DNA from: Ciborinia camelliae
Lineage: Eukaryota; Ascomycota; Leotiomycetes; Helotiales; Sclerotiniaceae
DNA length: 29,797 bases
NCBI GenBank assembly: GCA_025890175.1
Contig: JANPYM010000006.1
Location: 1,495,260-1,525,056 of the forward strand
Reading direction: 5' to 3'
The translations under genes were made by a program, and so were the position numbers. Shown here piece by piece: positions 9,265-20,746 of the stretch (its first letter is position 1; every line of letters starts with the position of its first letter). The notes beneath the pieces were generated by a model. The model was given only the letters and a program-made list of their open reading frames with translations, was not told where the DNA came from and searched no databases.

Positions 9265-12200
9265 CTATTTTATACCATCCCATCCATCCCCGCCCTGACC
9301 TCCCCCAGCCCCAACATTACCATTAACATTATCAAAGATCGAATCGAGATTCATACCCATACTCATATTCATATTCAAACCCAGATTCAAGCCCATGCCC
9401 ATGCCCATGCCCGGATTAAAAACCAGATCCGCATCCGCATTTCCATTTCCATTTCCATCCGCATTCCCGTCCGCATTCGAACGGGTGCCTTGCATCATCC
9501 CCGTATTAGCTCCTCCTCCAGCCGTCCCTGCGCCGGCGTTCTCGGTTCCAGACATATCAAAGCCCGGTTGACCCTGACCCTGACCCAGACCCTGACCCTG
9601 CATCATATAAGGAGGCAGCGGACCAAAAAGTTGACCCTCCAAATCATCAAACAACGAATTCCCCGTCCCCGCCCCCGCCCCCGTCCCCTCTGCAGTTCCC
9701 GCCGCGCCACCGCCCATATAAATATCCTGACCACGATTCGCATCCAGCCCATTCCCATTCCCATTCCCACTCTCATTCCCACTTTCCAGCTTCAGATTCT
9801 GCGCATCGAATTCCATCATGGGTTGATTGGGGTAAGCGAAAGGATCCGTGGATGGGAACATCAAGCCCGTGAGATACGGTATGCTATTATGAGCGTTGAA
9901 TGGATTGTGCATGCCGTATTGAGGGATGCTCTGGGTCGTCGAGGCGGCGCTCTCGGGAGTACCGGCGTTGGAGAGATCGCTGGGGGATACGAGGTCTTGG
10001 AATCCTTGTCGCAGGTTGGGACTGGATGCTGTGTTCATTTGGAAACGGGTATCGTTGAAATTTTGCATGGGGAGACTGGTTTGAAGCGGTGCGGGGATTT
10101 GGGGAAAGGTCGTGGCGCGAGGGATGGGCTTCATGTGACTGGAATTTGGCCTGGGCATATCGGGACTACCTTGATGCATTGAAGATGCAGATGCCGGCGC
10201 CGATCTTTTTTTCTTTGACGGAGCCTTGAGAGGTCGATTTTTTAATTTCTCGGGTAGTTGTTCAAAGAGTGGCTAATTCGTGTTAGGAAAGGGGTTGACA
10301 TGGTGGGATCTCGTACTAACCTTGAGAGTTGAAGAGCATCTATCAGCGGCCATACTTCTTTGTGCGAGGCCAATCAGAGCATCCTTTCCATCATATGCGT
10401 CTGCCAAAATCTCTGCTGCTCCACTTTTATCCGGATTCTCGAGCACGTAGTATACTAAGGATATAACAGAGAAGAAGGTTGTGTACATGGTAAACCAGTA
10501 TGCTCCTATCAGAAGACCTTGCTTCTTCATTTCTGCAGTGATATGAATGATGTTACGAGCTACGCTGACACCAGCAGCTGCACATGCGTATGATCGTTCA
10601 TCAATCATCTTCCCAGCACAACTCTTTCCGGAAACATAATGGAGAAAGGGTCGATATAGCATCATTTGAACATGTGCGTATGCTAGTCGTAAAAGTTGTT
10701 GAATACTATGTTATAATCAGTGAACGTTCTTCACATCCCAAAAGCTCCGACTGGTCACCCACGGAGGCTTCAAATCCTCTCTCGAAGGGCAGTACGCTTG
10801 ACTTAGGAAGCTTACCGTATTAATTCGGTTGGACCTTCACCTCCAGGGCGTAGTCCCATGGGTAACATATCCAACCAATCTGCCAAGTCCCTTTCAATTT
10901 CTCGAATTTTTGAGTGACTTATCGTGTAAGATGCTTTGCCGCTTCCTGAGACGAATTGCTCCAAGCCTTTTATAGGATAAATATGTTTAACAACCTTTGA
11001 TGTAATAAACATAAGTCGAGTATGGGCATTCGAAGCCGCAAACAATGACATTTTGCCAGGAGGCATCTGAAGTATCGCCTCCTTGGTTATATACTCGTCA
11101 TCTACTTCAATTGGCATTTCTTGGTCGATATCGTCACTACTCAACATTATAGGAAATCCTAGAATAGCGGAGACATAGGTATCAAGCTTTCGTACTATCC
11201 AGAACACGCGCTTTCTAGTCTCCCTCTCAATAGGATTAAAATTGCCGCTGAGGTTACGATGTAAACCCATGCGTAACGCAGATCTCAGAGCAACCCCTAT
11301 GTAGGAATAGCATATGCTCAAATTGGATGTTGCTTGTAAGAACAGGATCATGAATATAATTGTCTGTAAAGAAGTCATATCGCGACAATCTGTCAAATCC
11401 ATCATTTGCCGAGCGGCTTTATAGAATTTGAATCTAATGAAACGTTAGCCATGTGATATCATGGAGACAAGGTAGCACAAGATGAAGTTGTGTACCCCTC
11501 CGTGACAATCAGGTGGAACGAAGCTACGGAGATATACGCGAAGCATCATCGCTAAAAACTGAACTCACCCTTGATCCATATTACTTTTATATTTTTTCCC
11601 ACCTGGGTCAGTAGAACTGGATGGTTGTGACGAAAACATGCAACCTAGAGCTGAAGCCATATACAACAGTGGCAGGAATTTATGCTCCTCGTCCCCATAG
11701 CTTTCCGGCGGTAGATCGTATATCCTGTTAAGCATTTCATAAAAACTCGGCTCGTGAACAAAACGTAAAAGGCAACAAGCGCAATGCAACGCATCTTCAC
11801 ATAAAGTCATTGCTACTTCTCGCGGGGGAAGATCCATTGTATTGGGAAGACTGAAGTCATAAGGAGAGTCTGTTGATGATCTTGGAGAATCAAAATTAGG
11901 CGGCATCTGCGCACTCGGTGGTTTAGGTAGTACGTTAGGGGATCCAAGTAAATTGCCAAATTGTTCGCGCAGACGTCTAATGAAGACAGTTCCTGAAGAA
12001 CCACCATGAAAGTCCCAATGTCCACGTTCATCAAGATCAAGTTGCCCTGTAGATTCTATCATTGATCGTAACTGCGCATCTTGCTCCGATATTTGTGATT
12101 GTTGCGGAGTCATGTTTGGTATGGAGCTCGTGTTTGAAGGTGTTGTTGGCGCATCTAGTCGTTGCGGCTGTAGTAATATTGCATCTAAGTTTGGATCGTT

Positions 12201-12662
12201 TAAGTTTATGTTTGGCAGGAAGGTTTTTATGATGCTCTCTGCTCGCTGTAGACGAAGCTCCAAAGATTCGACATAATGCGGCGCGGGGTTCCTTCTTCTG
12301 TTTGAAGGCTGATCATATGTACAATCTGTTATAGCGCATCGGTCAACAACGGAAGGGAAAACCAAAATTACAAACAATATCATACCATAACTATATACAG
12401 TGCAATGGGTGCAAGGCTGCTTCCCATCACACTTTATTTTCTTCCTCCTACATTCATCACAAGCTCTTGTAACTCGTCTCCTCTTTTGTAAGGGCGCAGG
12501 ACGTGGTTGTGATGAATGCGCATGCCAATTATCTGCTGTCTCGAGATCTGGAGATGATTTACTCGGACTGATAGGAGTTTCTTGACTTGGTTGGCCTTGA
12601 CTTGGTTGTGACTGAGATTGTGGCTGTGGTTGTGGTTGTTGATCGGTTGATGTGCCTGACAT
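9265..12662 (-). CDS. Zn(II)2Cys6 transcription factor with fungal_trans domain
   Basis: Five exons on the minus strand (12662-12386, 12325-11569, 11433-10816, 10705-10321, 10272-9265) give 1014 residues. The introns (60, 135, 110 and 48 bp) all have GT-AG ends. A Gln/Ser/Pro-rich leader precedes a basic patch and a zinc cluster with Cys68, 71, 78, 84, 87 and 94 (spacing 2-6-5-2-6). The first intron falls between Cys87 and Cys94, and splicing restores CTVYSYDCTY. A short probable coiled coil follows (YVESLELRLQRAESII). The fungal_trans region spans roughly 290-560 and includes ARQMMDLTDCRD, the helical run CYSYIGVALRSALRMGLHR, and RKRVFWIVRKLDTYVSAILGFPIML. The last ~300 residues are low complexity (Asn-Gly, Ala-Gly and Met-Gly runs), typical of activation or disordered regions. 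The HCTVYxYxCTY knuckle resembles cutinase/fatty-acid regulators of the CTF1-alpha/FarA type, but I hold that loosely. The protein is nuclear; its targets are unknown. Confidence 0.9.
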
Positions 12663-13130
12663 TTTTGGTAATTAAATTATAAAATCTGAAGAAATCTCTT
12701 CTCTTGAATCGGACTGGACTGAGTTGGGAAAAGATGATGCAATTCAATTCAAATGGTGAATTTTCGTATTTTGCTATGATCAATGGAATTCAAGAATACC
12801 CGTGGACCTATCTACTACCTAAAATAAGGTTTTGGGTAAGGCAGTGCTCGGGCATTTAACCCCTCTTATATTCTTTATTATTGCCCAGATGAATACCCAG
12901 GGTAGGTATGGTATGTAGGTAGTCTTGAGTCTTGACGTTGACAAGTTGACGTCCTCGGATATATGTAAGAAAAGAAGGGCGGGACAACTTCAAGTCAATA
13001 ATAGGAAAAAAGGGTATAATGCAAGGCAGTAGGAATTGATAAGAGATCTTCAGCTTGGCAACGTTGGCAGCGTAAAAGATGCAGATATTGAAGTCTTGGA
13101 TGGTCTGTATGTATAACTGCGTATGTATGA

Positions 13131-13332
13131 CTGGATGGATGGATGTATGGATGTATGTAAGAAGTATGTATGAATAGATGGATGTATGTATGTATGTATG
13201 TATGTATGTAAGAAAGCAATAAGAAGAGTGCGACAAGATCTTCTTCTTCTTCTTCTTCTTTTTCTTCTTTGGTGACTCGATCGATCGAATTCTACTCGGT
13301 AGGTAGGTAGGTAGGTAGGTAGGCAGGCAGGT
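13131..13332. repeat. Compound microsatellite (ATGG/ATGT, TTC, GGTA)
   Basis: Three simple repeats lie close together: an ATGG/ATGT block (13131-13210), a TTC block (13240-13269) and a GGTA/GGCA block (13298-13332). They sit about 0.5-0.7 kb upstream of the transcription-factor start codon. Confidence 0.9.
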
Positions 13333-13659
13333 AATCTTACTAGACTGACTGGTATGCATATGGAGTAAAATCGATGATGATGTATGCTGAATAATACCAC
13401 CATTGATACTATACCATTTCAGTACAGCACCGATAATCCAATGCTCTAGTCTAGGTCCCTAGGTATATATTGTATTGCACATAAGGAAAGGGTACCTAGG
13501 TACCTAGTAATCATAAATGGACGGACATAAAGAAAATAATAATAATGTAAATAATGATGCGATGAGATAACAACGTTTAATAAACAAAGGAATGATGATC
13601 TCAACAGGTAAGTAGTTAGGTACCGGTATGCAAGGAGGATCTTGCGAGGACATAAAAAA

Positions 13660-13687
13660 GATTGATTGATTGATTGATTGATTAATT
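13660..13687. repeat. (GATT)n microsatellite
   Basis: Seven or so uninterrupted copies of gatt in the long spacer. A second run of the same unit lies at 14459-14482. Confidence 0.9.
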
Positions 13688-14458
13688 AGGTATCCCGAAA
13701 TGTCTTCTTTTGGTCATTTTTGGGGGTGGGAGAGAGGGGGGAAGTTTGGGAATCTGGGATATTGATTGATTTGAAATTGAAAATAATTGGATCCTAGCCT
13801 CCTAGGCCTGGAAGACTCAAAAAGAACTGAGAAGAGAAGAGAAGAAGAACCTAAGTTTTATTCCCATCAATAGAATTCTTCCAAGACAATAATTGAATGT
13901 CTTTCATTCACTCCAGTCTTCAAAGTCCAGTCTCCAGCGATCGGATAATAATTCCATCAACAATGATACCTACCTTCAGCTAGCAGGACCATAGGACCAT
14001 AGGACCTAGATACCTCTGGAATAATAGTAATAATAGTAATAATAATAAATAAAGCAGTAACAGAAACCCACCTGCAATTGCAACGATCGACACAAATTAT
14101 TCCTCAAAAAAAGCACCAACTCCGCTCCGTAGGTAGGTAAGAAAAGCGTGCCCAGAACTCCCCCCAAAAGAGTGGGACGAAAATTGAATCAATCGATGGA
14201 TCGAAATATTCCCAGAAAACCCAACACCAAGCATTATTAGTTTATTGCCAACCGAAACCAAAACCAATAACGTGAACCACGCAAGCTTGAAATGATTCGA
14301 TAAGTCCGCCGCCGAGCGGATCTTGTCATTATGTAATCGGGTATGCACGTTGCATATGGATGCGATTTCCGTATTCCATTTCGCTTTGGTAGCCGTGTTG
14401 GGATGGTGTTCCGGATGTATGTATAGGCAGGTAGGTAGGTACCTAGGTATGAGGTGCC

Positions 14459-14482
14459 GATTGATTGATTGATTGATTGATT
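14459..14482. repeat. (GATT)n microsatellite, second tract
   Basis: About six copies of gatt, followed by a T run, lie just after a GGTA run and the palindrome TACCTAGGTA at 14440. Confidence 0.9.
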
Positions 14483-14983
14483 TTTTGGAGGGATTGGATG
14501 GATATCGTAGGTATGGATGGATCTTTGGAATATCTTACAGAGTACTAGGTATCTAGGTAGATATTGTAGATAGAAAGGGAAACTCTCGAGGGTATTATAT
14601 ATCTCTCTTTCGGGTACGCTGGTGTATATGTACATTGCTTTCTACTTTCTAGGTAGATACTTTTAGATACTTTTAAGATACCTAACCTACTACCACCAAC
14701 GCACCAAGCTAATACTGCAACACCATTCTTTACGGTTAACCCGCATTAATACCCTTTAAAGCGCAAGGCTACAGTGCAAACCTTGAAAACCTACACAATA
14801 ACATATATGATCCGAGGAGAAACCATATCTAATATAAATAATGGTATTCAGCTTGAGGTCTTGGCAAGGCGGCGGACCAAGATATAGAATAATGAGTGCA
14901 TGACTCGAAATATTCATTAGTGCGGTTTACACTTACTCGCATCGTACCAGAGCCACTGAACTAAATGGAAACTTTTGGCTGGC

Positions 14984-15045
14984 TTGAAGGGATAAATGGA
15001 AATAAATGGGTAAATTGAAGGGATAAATGGAAATAAGTGGATAAA
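14984..15045. repeat. 31-bp direct duplication
   Basis: The sequence ttgaagggataaatggaaat begins at 14984 and again at 15015, with the following bases also alike (aaatgggtaaa versus aagtggataaa). Two copies of a unit about 31 bp long are visible. Confidence 0.75.
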
Positions 15046-16866
15046 AGTTGTCTTATACTCGGCTAAGAAAGATTTGCTTTACTCTACTCGAATATATAGA
15101 TTAATAAATGACTCTACGTACTTTCTATCTTATATAAAATATCAAAATGAATACATTTAGAGTTACGAAATATATATACTCTATACTTTCTGTACTTTTA
15201 GTAAAATATATACTTCTCTCTTTAAAGTATCTATATATTTAGATATTAAACATCTACTTACATTTCCATTATTATCATTTTATTATTGCCATCTGCAATA
15301 TCTATCTACATTTATATCAAATGCCGGAGATCAGCCATTCATTATGATTTACATCCGTATATAGTAGGTACTTTCATTCAAGTTCCAACCGTTAGTTGGT
15401 TATTCGTATCAATCAATAATACTTTATTACCTCCAGCTAGGTACCTAGGTAGGTACTTTATGAATACGGTAAGCCGGGTCTCTATGTTAGCTTTATTCAT
15501 TTATATTTAAACACTCCAGGTCCCAGATAGATAGATGACTTGCATTTAAGGGGTGACGGGTTATAGGTTGAGGTCAATATCTAATGGAATGGTTATAGTT
15601 ATAATCATTTTTACTCTTTTGTATAAATAATTAGTAAATAGATAGATTTCTATTTCTATCTAGGTATCTATACCCATCTACCTACCAATCCTCCACGAAA
15701 ATAAGCCACACCACACCACACCACACCACAACATAACATTGAATTTATCACCCATACAACCTGATGTCACACGAATTTTCCATTAATATTTCTTTAAGAT
15801 TCCCTAAGGTTAGAATAGGTAGTGCCCGCATCAAAATCGTCTGAGGGAGGTATCGAGGTAGTATGAGGGGCAAGAAAAAGCAAAATCACAAGGAATACAT
15901 CTAAATCAAAAGCAAAAAGTTTAGGGGGGAAAGGAGGGGCAATTTTTTATATTTTTTGAGGGGGCTTTACCTAAGATTTCCCAGGTGAGGTTTATTATGG
16001 CGTCATATTACATATTACATATTACCTATTACCTATTCCCATACCTTCCCGTCTTCATCAACGGACTTCATTATTCACACCTAGGTAAGGTAGGTAGTAG
16101 TAGCAGGTGGTTATTATTCTTCAGGACCATACAAACATCACCTGGGCATCTATTATTGGATTCATACCTATCCATCATCCATGATATGAGACATCCATTG
16201 ATGAGTTCATCCTTTCTTCATGTTCCATCAAAGTAAGAAGAGGCGTATTCCATGGTGCGATTCATTTACCATCCATTTACTATTCGTCTGTGAGAGATCT
16301 GTCGGAAACCAAAAAGAGTTCAAATCTCTTACACATGGCCATTTTCTTTGGTTGAGGATCTTCAACCGTGCAGGTCACGGTGCTTTCTCTTCTTCAGCTT
16401 CTCATCTCCAGGATTCTTGCCGTTCTGGGTAACCCACGGTCTACGTAGTACGACGGGATGGGACGGGTAACAAAAGCTGGTGAAAACACTACCTACCTTG
16501 GTAGGGAATTTACTACTCGTGGTTTAAACTACCTACTAGGTAGTATGATATATCTCTACTATTTAACCTTCAAAACATTTTCCTTCTCCTCCCGGCCTTC
16601 TTTTTCATCTAGTATTTTATTTTAATATTCATTTCTCTTCATCCAATTGAATCGTAAGAATTGGTGAAATCTTCAATCGTACCTGTTGTGCCTGCCTTAA
16701 GTTGTTTGTTCTGAAAACGAAACAAGCAAAGGAAATCCCTGGACAACTCTGGAAAGCTCTCCTTGGAATATAGATTGCTCTCTGCCCTGTCTGGTCTGGT
16801 GTCTTGATCCTTTTGAGATTATTTACAACTTCAATTGATAGATTCGCCAAAGATATAATCAACAAG

Positions 16867-18556
16867 ATGGCTTCAATGAAACCAATCTTTTGTGCTACCC
16901 ACCCAAGAGCATGCTCTACCGCATTCGAAAGAGTAAGTATCAATGTACCTACACTGATACTTAATAGGGATTCAATGGCGCATCTAAGTAAATGTCTAAC
17001 TTATTTATAGGTTTTTATGACGCGCGATGACGTCCTTGCCTGCGTTCACGAACCCTTCGGAGATGCATTCTACTTTGGTCCAGAGAGACTTAGCCCGCGA
17101 TATGAAAACGATGAAGCCGCTCGTCAAGAAAGTGGTTTTGCAGATAGTACATATAAGAAAGTTTTCGAGAGAATTGAGAAAGAAGGCAAAGAGGTTAGAA
17201 TTGGATCCGCTCCATCTGTTATACTGGTTTCTCCTTTGGATTGATTTTGTTATGCTGCTTTTTGCCGGAACCATCGAGATTGGGTAGGGGCATAGGACAA
17301 GTGTCTGAATCCGCGGGCTCTGCCCCTGTGTTATGATACCTACCGAAATGTTCATTATATGCCAACATCATGAAGGCTTCAGTCCTATCATACCATGATC
17401 CACATTTTCTTTACCATTCCGAACCATTTCCACGACAGATATACCATTTATGCGCCCGAACCTTGACTTCTACATATATATATGTATATTCATATACCAG
17501 CAACTTATACAAAATAGGGAAAACGCCTTTTCATCAAAGATATCATTCACTACCTCGTACCTCCTCAAGGGAAACCCGCAACAATCGCTCCCTCACTGGG
17601 AGGTAAAAGTATCAAACAGGTTGTAGGAACTAATGGCGAAACAAACGGAGTACCAAATGGGGAAACCAATGGAGTGAATGGAGTATCAAATGGTGAAACC
17701 GACAGCCACAACACCAACGGCACCAGCAACAAATCCCCCTATCCCTACGACACCTTAGCCGAGCCCGGAAACCCTACAGTCGTCCCCGCCGAGATCCTCA
17801 AACAATTCCACTTCACCTTTCTCATCCGGCATCCCCGCTCCAGCATATCCTCCTACTACCGCTGTACCATCCCACCCCTCGACAAAGTAACGGGTTTCTA
17901 CAATTTCATGCCCGAAGAAGCCGGCTACGACGAGTTGCGCCGCGTCTTCGATTTCCTACGCTCCCATCACCAAGTTGGCCCTTCCCTCGCCGGAACCCCC
18001 GAATCTGCATCGGAAAAGTTAACGGATGGGGAAGTCAGCATCACGGTTATTGATGCGGATGATTTGTTGGATAATCCCGAGGGGATTATCAAGGCGTTTT
18101 GTCGAGAGGTCGGCTTGGAATTCGATGCTCATATGTTGGTTTGGGATTCCGAGGAGCATCATCGGAAGGCGAGAGAGGAGTTTGAGAAGTGGAGGGGCTT
18201 TCATGATGATGCGATTAATAGTACGAGTTTGAAGGCTAGGAATCCGGAACATGTAAGGGGGTTTTTTTTTCCTCACTTTCTTTCTTTCTTTCTTTCTTTT
18301 CCCTCTCTCTTTTTTTCGTCTTGGGGGAAAATCCTCCTTCGAAAATCAGACCTCCCGAATACAAGGACCGAATACAAAAACAAATACTAACACGGTTGAA
18401 CCCCCCAAATAGAAGAAGAAACCTAAGACTCCGGCGCAAGAAGATGCAGAATGGACGGAGAAATACGGTGCGGATGCTGCGAAAACCATTAGAGAAACGG
18501 TGGATGCGAATGTAAAGGATTATGAGTATTTGAAGGGGTTTGCTGTTAGGGTTTAG
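16867..18556 (+). CDS. Sulfotransferase-like P-loop protein
   Basis: Four exons (16867-16932, 17011-17193, 17518-18252, 18413-18556), all joined at phase 0, give 375 residues. The N-terminus reads FCATHPRACSTAF (8-20), a 5'-phosphosulfate-binding-type loop with basic and Ser/Thr residues. FLIRHPRSSISSYY (about 184-197) resembles the 3'-phosphate-binding Arg/Ser motif of PAPS-dependent sulfotransferases. The core continues with HEPFGDAFYFGPER, FIKDIIHYLVP and a helical C-terminal half ending NVKDYEYLKGF. The family is widespread in filamentous fungi and often annotated as sulfotransferase or P-loop NTPase; the substrate is unknown. An Asn-Gly-rich insert (about 120-154) separates the two binding motifs and looks like a disordered linker grown by repeat expansion. 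Intron 2 (17194-17517) is 324 bp with a weak GTTAGA donor, so its donor is the least certain splice site. Intron 3 carries a CTTT run. The gene is probably cytosolic, as no targeting signal is seen. Confidence 0.82.
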
Positions 18557-19159
18557 GTGGTGGGATTGGGTGTTAGGGGGCGAGAATGAGGGGAGGGGGT
18601 GGAATGAGAATGAGAATGGGAGTGTGAAATGGGGGAATGAGGGAATGGGAGGTGTGGGAGGTGTGGGAATGATGGGAATTTAAAAGGAAAGGATAGGAAA
18701 GGAAGGGATAGGAAAGGATAGGAAAGGAAAATGGAAATTGGAAAATGGAAATTGGAAATTGGGAATTGGGATTGGGAATTTGAGGATTTAGATAGAGAGA
18801 GTAGGTGTTTGCGGTGATGTATAAAGGGAAGGGAAGGGGAGAGAAATATAAGAAATGTAAGTAAGTGAAGAAAGGGGAAAGGGGAAATCTCGCTTGTTTT
18901 GATCATTGACGCCCGGGAGGGGTTGGGTTTTCCTCATGTATGGTATGGTATGGTATGGTATGTACCCGGATTGATTCGAATAAGTATTGAATACCTATTG
19001 AATATTGGATATGATATAAATGATAGGGTCTTACATAATAAGATGAGATGAGATGTGGAATATACAATGCGTTGTGATTTTTACAATATCATTTATTTAT
19101 TTCTACATTCAACATTTAATTTAACCCCTTCCTCATATTCTTTCTATGTTAATGGATTT
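18557..19159. other. Convergent spacer with purine-rich plus strand
   Basis: The spacer lies between the 3' ends of the sulfotransferase-like (+) and mL67 (-) genes. From 18557 to about 18870 the plus strand is almost entirely G/A with few pyrimidines, including gagaat and aggaaag repeats. A short ggtat run follows near 18938-18962. No gene is seen. Confidence 0.6.
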
Positions 19160-20422
19160 TTAGAGGATTTTAGTAGCAGGAGTCTCCGTCTCGGTCTCTG
19201 TCTTTGACTCTGACTCAATATCTAATCCCAAGGGCTCAGCTTCAAGCTCCAAGTCCCGTGTCTCAACCGCATCAACCGCATCGGCCTGCACAAGCTGACT
19301 CTCATATTCGGCCTCGGATCCCCCCGTGCGTTCCATCCAGGCCAATTTCTCCAATCGTGCCTGTCTCTCGGCCGCCCAAGCGTCTAGGGGAGATTTTCTG
19401 ATCCTCTGAGGGAGAACCTTGGGCCCCTTTCCCATGGCTCGATGTTTCTCCATCAGCTCGACATGTCGGGCCCATTTCTCCTCGCGCAGTCTCATGTATC
19501 GTTCATTCTCCTCTCTGTTCTTGGCCTTCTTCTCTTCGGTGGCGGCTTTTTGGAGGGCGCGCGCGGCTTTCCATTCGGCTTGTTTTTCCGTCGACAGCGC
19601 TTGCTTCTTCAGGATGTCCCGGTTGTTGCGGTCCCAGGGTAACACGTCGTGAAGGACGGCGTCACCCCATATCGAGGGGCCTTCGCCGGCGTAACTGGCG
19701 TCGGAGATATTGCTCCATTTTACCTCGACGACGCCTTCTTTTCCGATGCCCTCGAGTCCGATCCTCTCGCTTCCGTAGCGGATGTCTTTGAGCACGGCGG
19801 CCATGTCGGCGACCGTGTTGGCTTTCTGGTCGTTGATCTTGCGCGCTCGTAGCTTGGAGGTCAGATGGGTTTTGGATTTTTGGGCCTCCGTTTCCCCTGG
19901 GGAGGGCACCCGTTTGAAGAGGGGCGATGAGGGGTCCCAGGATAATTCGTGCCGTTTGCGGTATTCGCGCAGTTTTTGGAAGGCGCTGAGGCCCGAGGAG
20001 GAGGCGCCTGGTGGGAAGGTTATTTGGGCCATGGGGTGCCAGTGGTCTTTGCGGAGGGCGGCCGGGCGCGTCTTTTTGCCATTGTAGGGGAGTTGGGAGA
20101 GGGATGCAGTATTCTGGGAGGGGAGGGAGGGTGTTAGTTGGGGGAGGTTTATGAGACTGTTGGTGCGCAATTGGATTGAATACACATTGTAGAAGAGAAA
20201 AATGAAAAGTATGGAGGCAAAACATACATCCATTCCCTTGGTAAGTGAGTAAACGACTTGATTCGTCTGTAAATGGGTATAAACATATATTTGCTCTCCA
20301 TGTTGCGGTCGATTGGGTGGCTGTCTCGCCGTCACTGATACTGATGCCGTGGATGCATATCGTACACCAGCTGTCCTGCTGACAGAATTGCCGATGCAAT
20401 TCCGAAGTGATGGGACGCTCAT
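19160..20422 (-). CDS. MHR1: Mitochondrial large-subunit ribosomal protein mL67 / Mhr1
   Basis: Two exons on the minus strand (20422-20228, 20113-19160) give 382 residues. The intron (20114-20227, GTATGT...CAG) is 114 bp and open in frame, but splicing joins LTKGMD directly to NTASLSQLPYNGKK, as the family requires. The frame extends upstream to an ATG at 20563, but the internal ATG at 20422 starts a better mitochondrial targeting sequence (basic and Ser/Ala-rich, with RYASTASVSVTAR). The Mhr1 domain runs from about 43 to 135: EQIYVYTHLQTNQVVYSL, the LPYNGKK and PAALRKDHWHPMAQITFP motifs, then GLSAFQKLREYRKRHEL. In yeast, Mhr1 acts in mitochondrial DNA recombination and is also a component (mL67) of the mitoribosome. 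The C-terminal half is highly charged and helical (about 240-330), ending in an acidic Glu/Thr tail. The gene is divergent from Hsp104. Confidence 0.88.
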   Translation of the reverse strand: MSVPSLRNCIGNSVSRTAGVRYASTASVSVTARQPPNRPQHGEQIYVYTHLQTNQVVYSLTKGMDVCFASILFIFLFYNVYSIQLRTNSLINLPQLTPSLPSQNTASLSQLPYNGKKTRPAALRKDHWHPMAQITFPPGASSSGLSAFQKLREYRKRHELSWDPSSPLFKRVPSPGETEAQKSKTHLTSKLRARKINDQKANTVADMAAVLKDIRYGSERIGLEGIGKEGVVEVKWSNISDASYAGEGPSIWGDAVLHDVLPWDRNNRDILKKQALSTEKQAEWKAARALQKAATEEKKAKNREENERYMRLREEKWARHVELMEKHRAMGKGPKVLPQRIRKSPLDAWAAERQARLEKLAWMERTGGSEAEYESQLVQADAVDAVETRDLELEAEPLGLDIESESKTETETETPATKIL

Positions 20423-20746
20423 GGTTGTAATGAGTGTGAATTGAAGGCTTCCAATGCGGCGATGGGCAATATTTCGAGATCTTGAAAACCAAAATTGTCC
20501 TAGCGTCTTTCTGCCGGTCTTACCTCGGTAGGCGGGTAGGTCCAGTGTAGGTAAGGTTTCCATGTAAATTGTGGCCTCATTTACATTATGTAATGTTGGG
20601 CTTCAAATCAGGCCATCAAAAACGTTTTTCTTGCCGGTGGCGGGTATTACCTTACCTAACCAAGCGTCCCGTCTGCGGGCGAGCCAACTTTTTTGGTCTG
20701 GTCTGATGTAAGGTGGGGTCAAAACGTGCGTTGACATTATTGACGT

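Larger units (their letters stand above)
12663..16866. other. 4.2-kb AT-rich spacer with microsatellites
   Basis: The spacer lies between the divergent transcription factor (-) and sulfotransferase-like (+) genes. It contains tetranucleotide runs (13131-13210, 13298-13332, 13660-13687, 14459-14482), a TTC run (13240-13269), a 31-bp direct duplication (about 14984-15045), a ccaca run near 15706-15730, a very AT-rich part (about 15060-15270), and three exact TACCTAGGTA palindromes (13493, 14440, 15442). Frames such as 12856-13359 (-) are translations of the tetranucleotide repeats. No credible exon or tRNA was found. Confidence 0.6.

Noticed and set aside
9490..10182. 230-codon plus-strand frame opposite the transcription factor's last exon
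   Set aside because: Its runs (TLTLTQTLTL, PRPRPRPRP) are the reverse reading of the Asn-Gly/Met-Gly repeats of the real exon.
12856..13403. Minus-strand frames rich in YIHT, poly-Lys and LPTY repeats
   Set aside because: They are translations of the ATGT, TTC and GGTA microsatellites in different frames.
20423..20563. Upstream ATG at 20563 as start of mL67/Mhr1
   Set aside because: The extra 47 residues show no conservation pattern and would bury the mitochondrial targeting sequence that begins at 20422.
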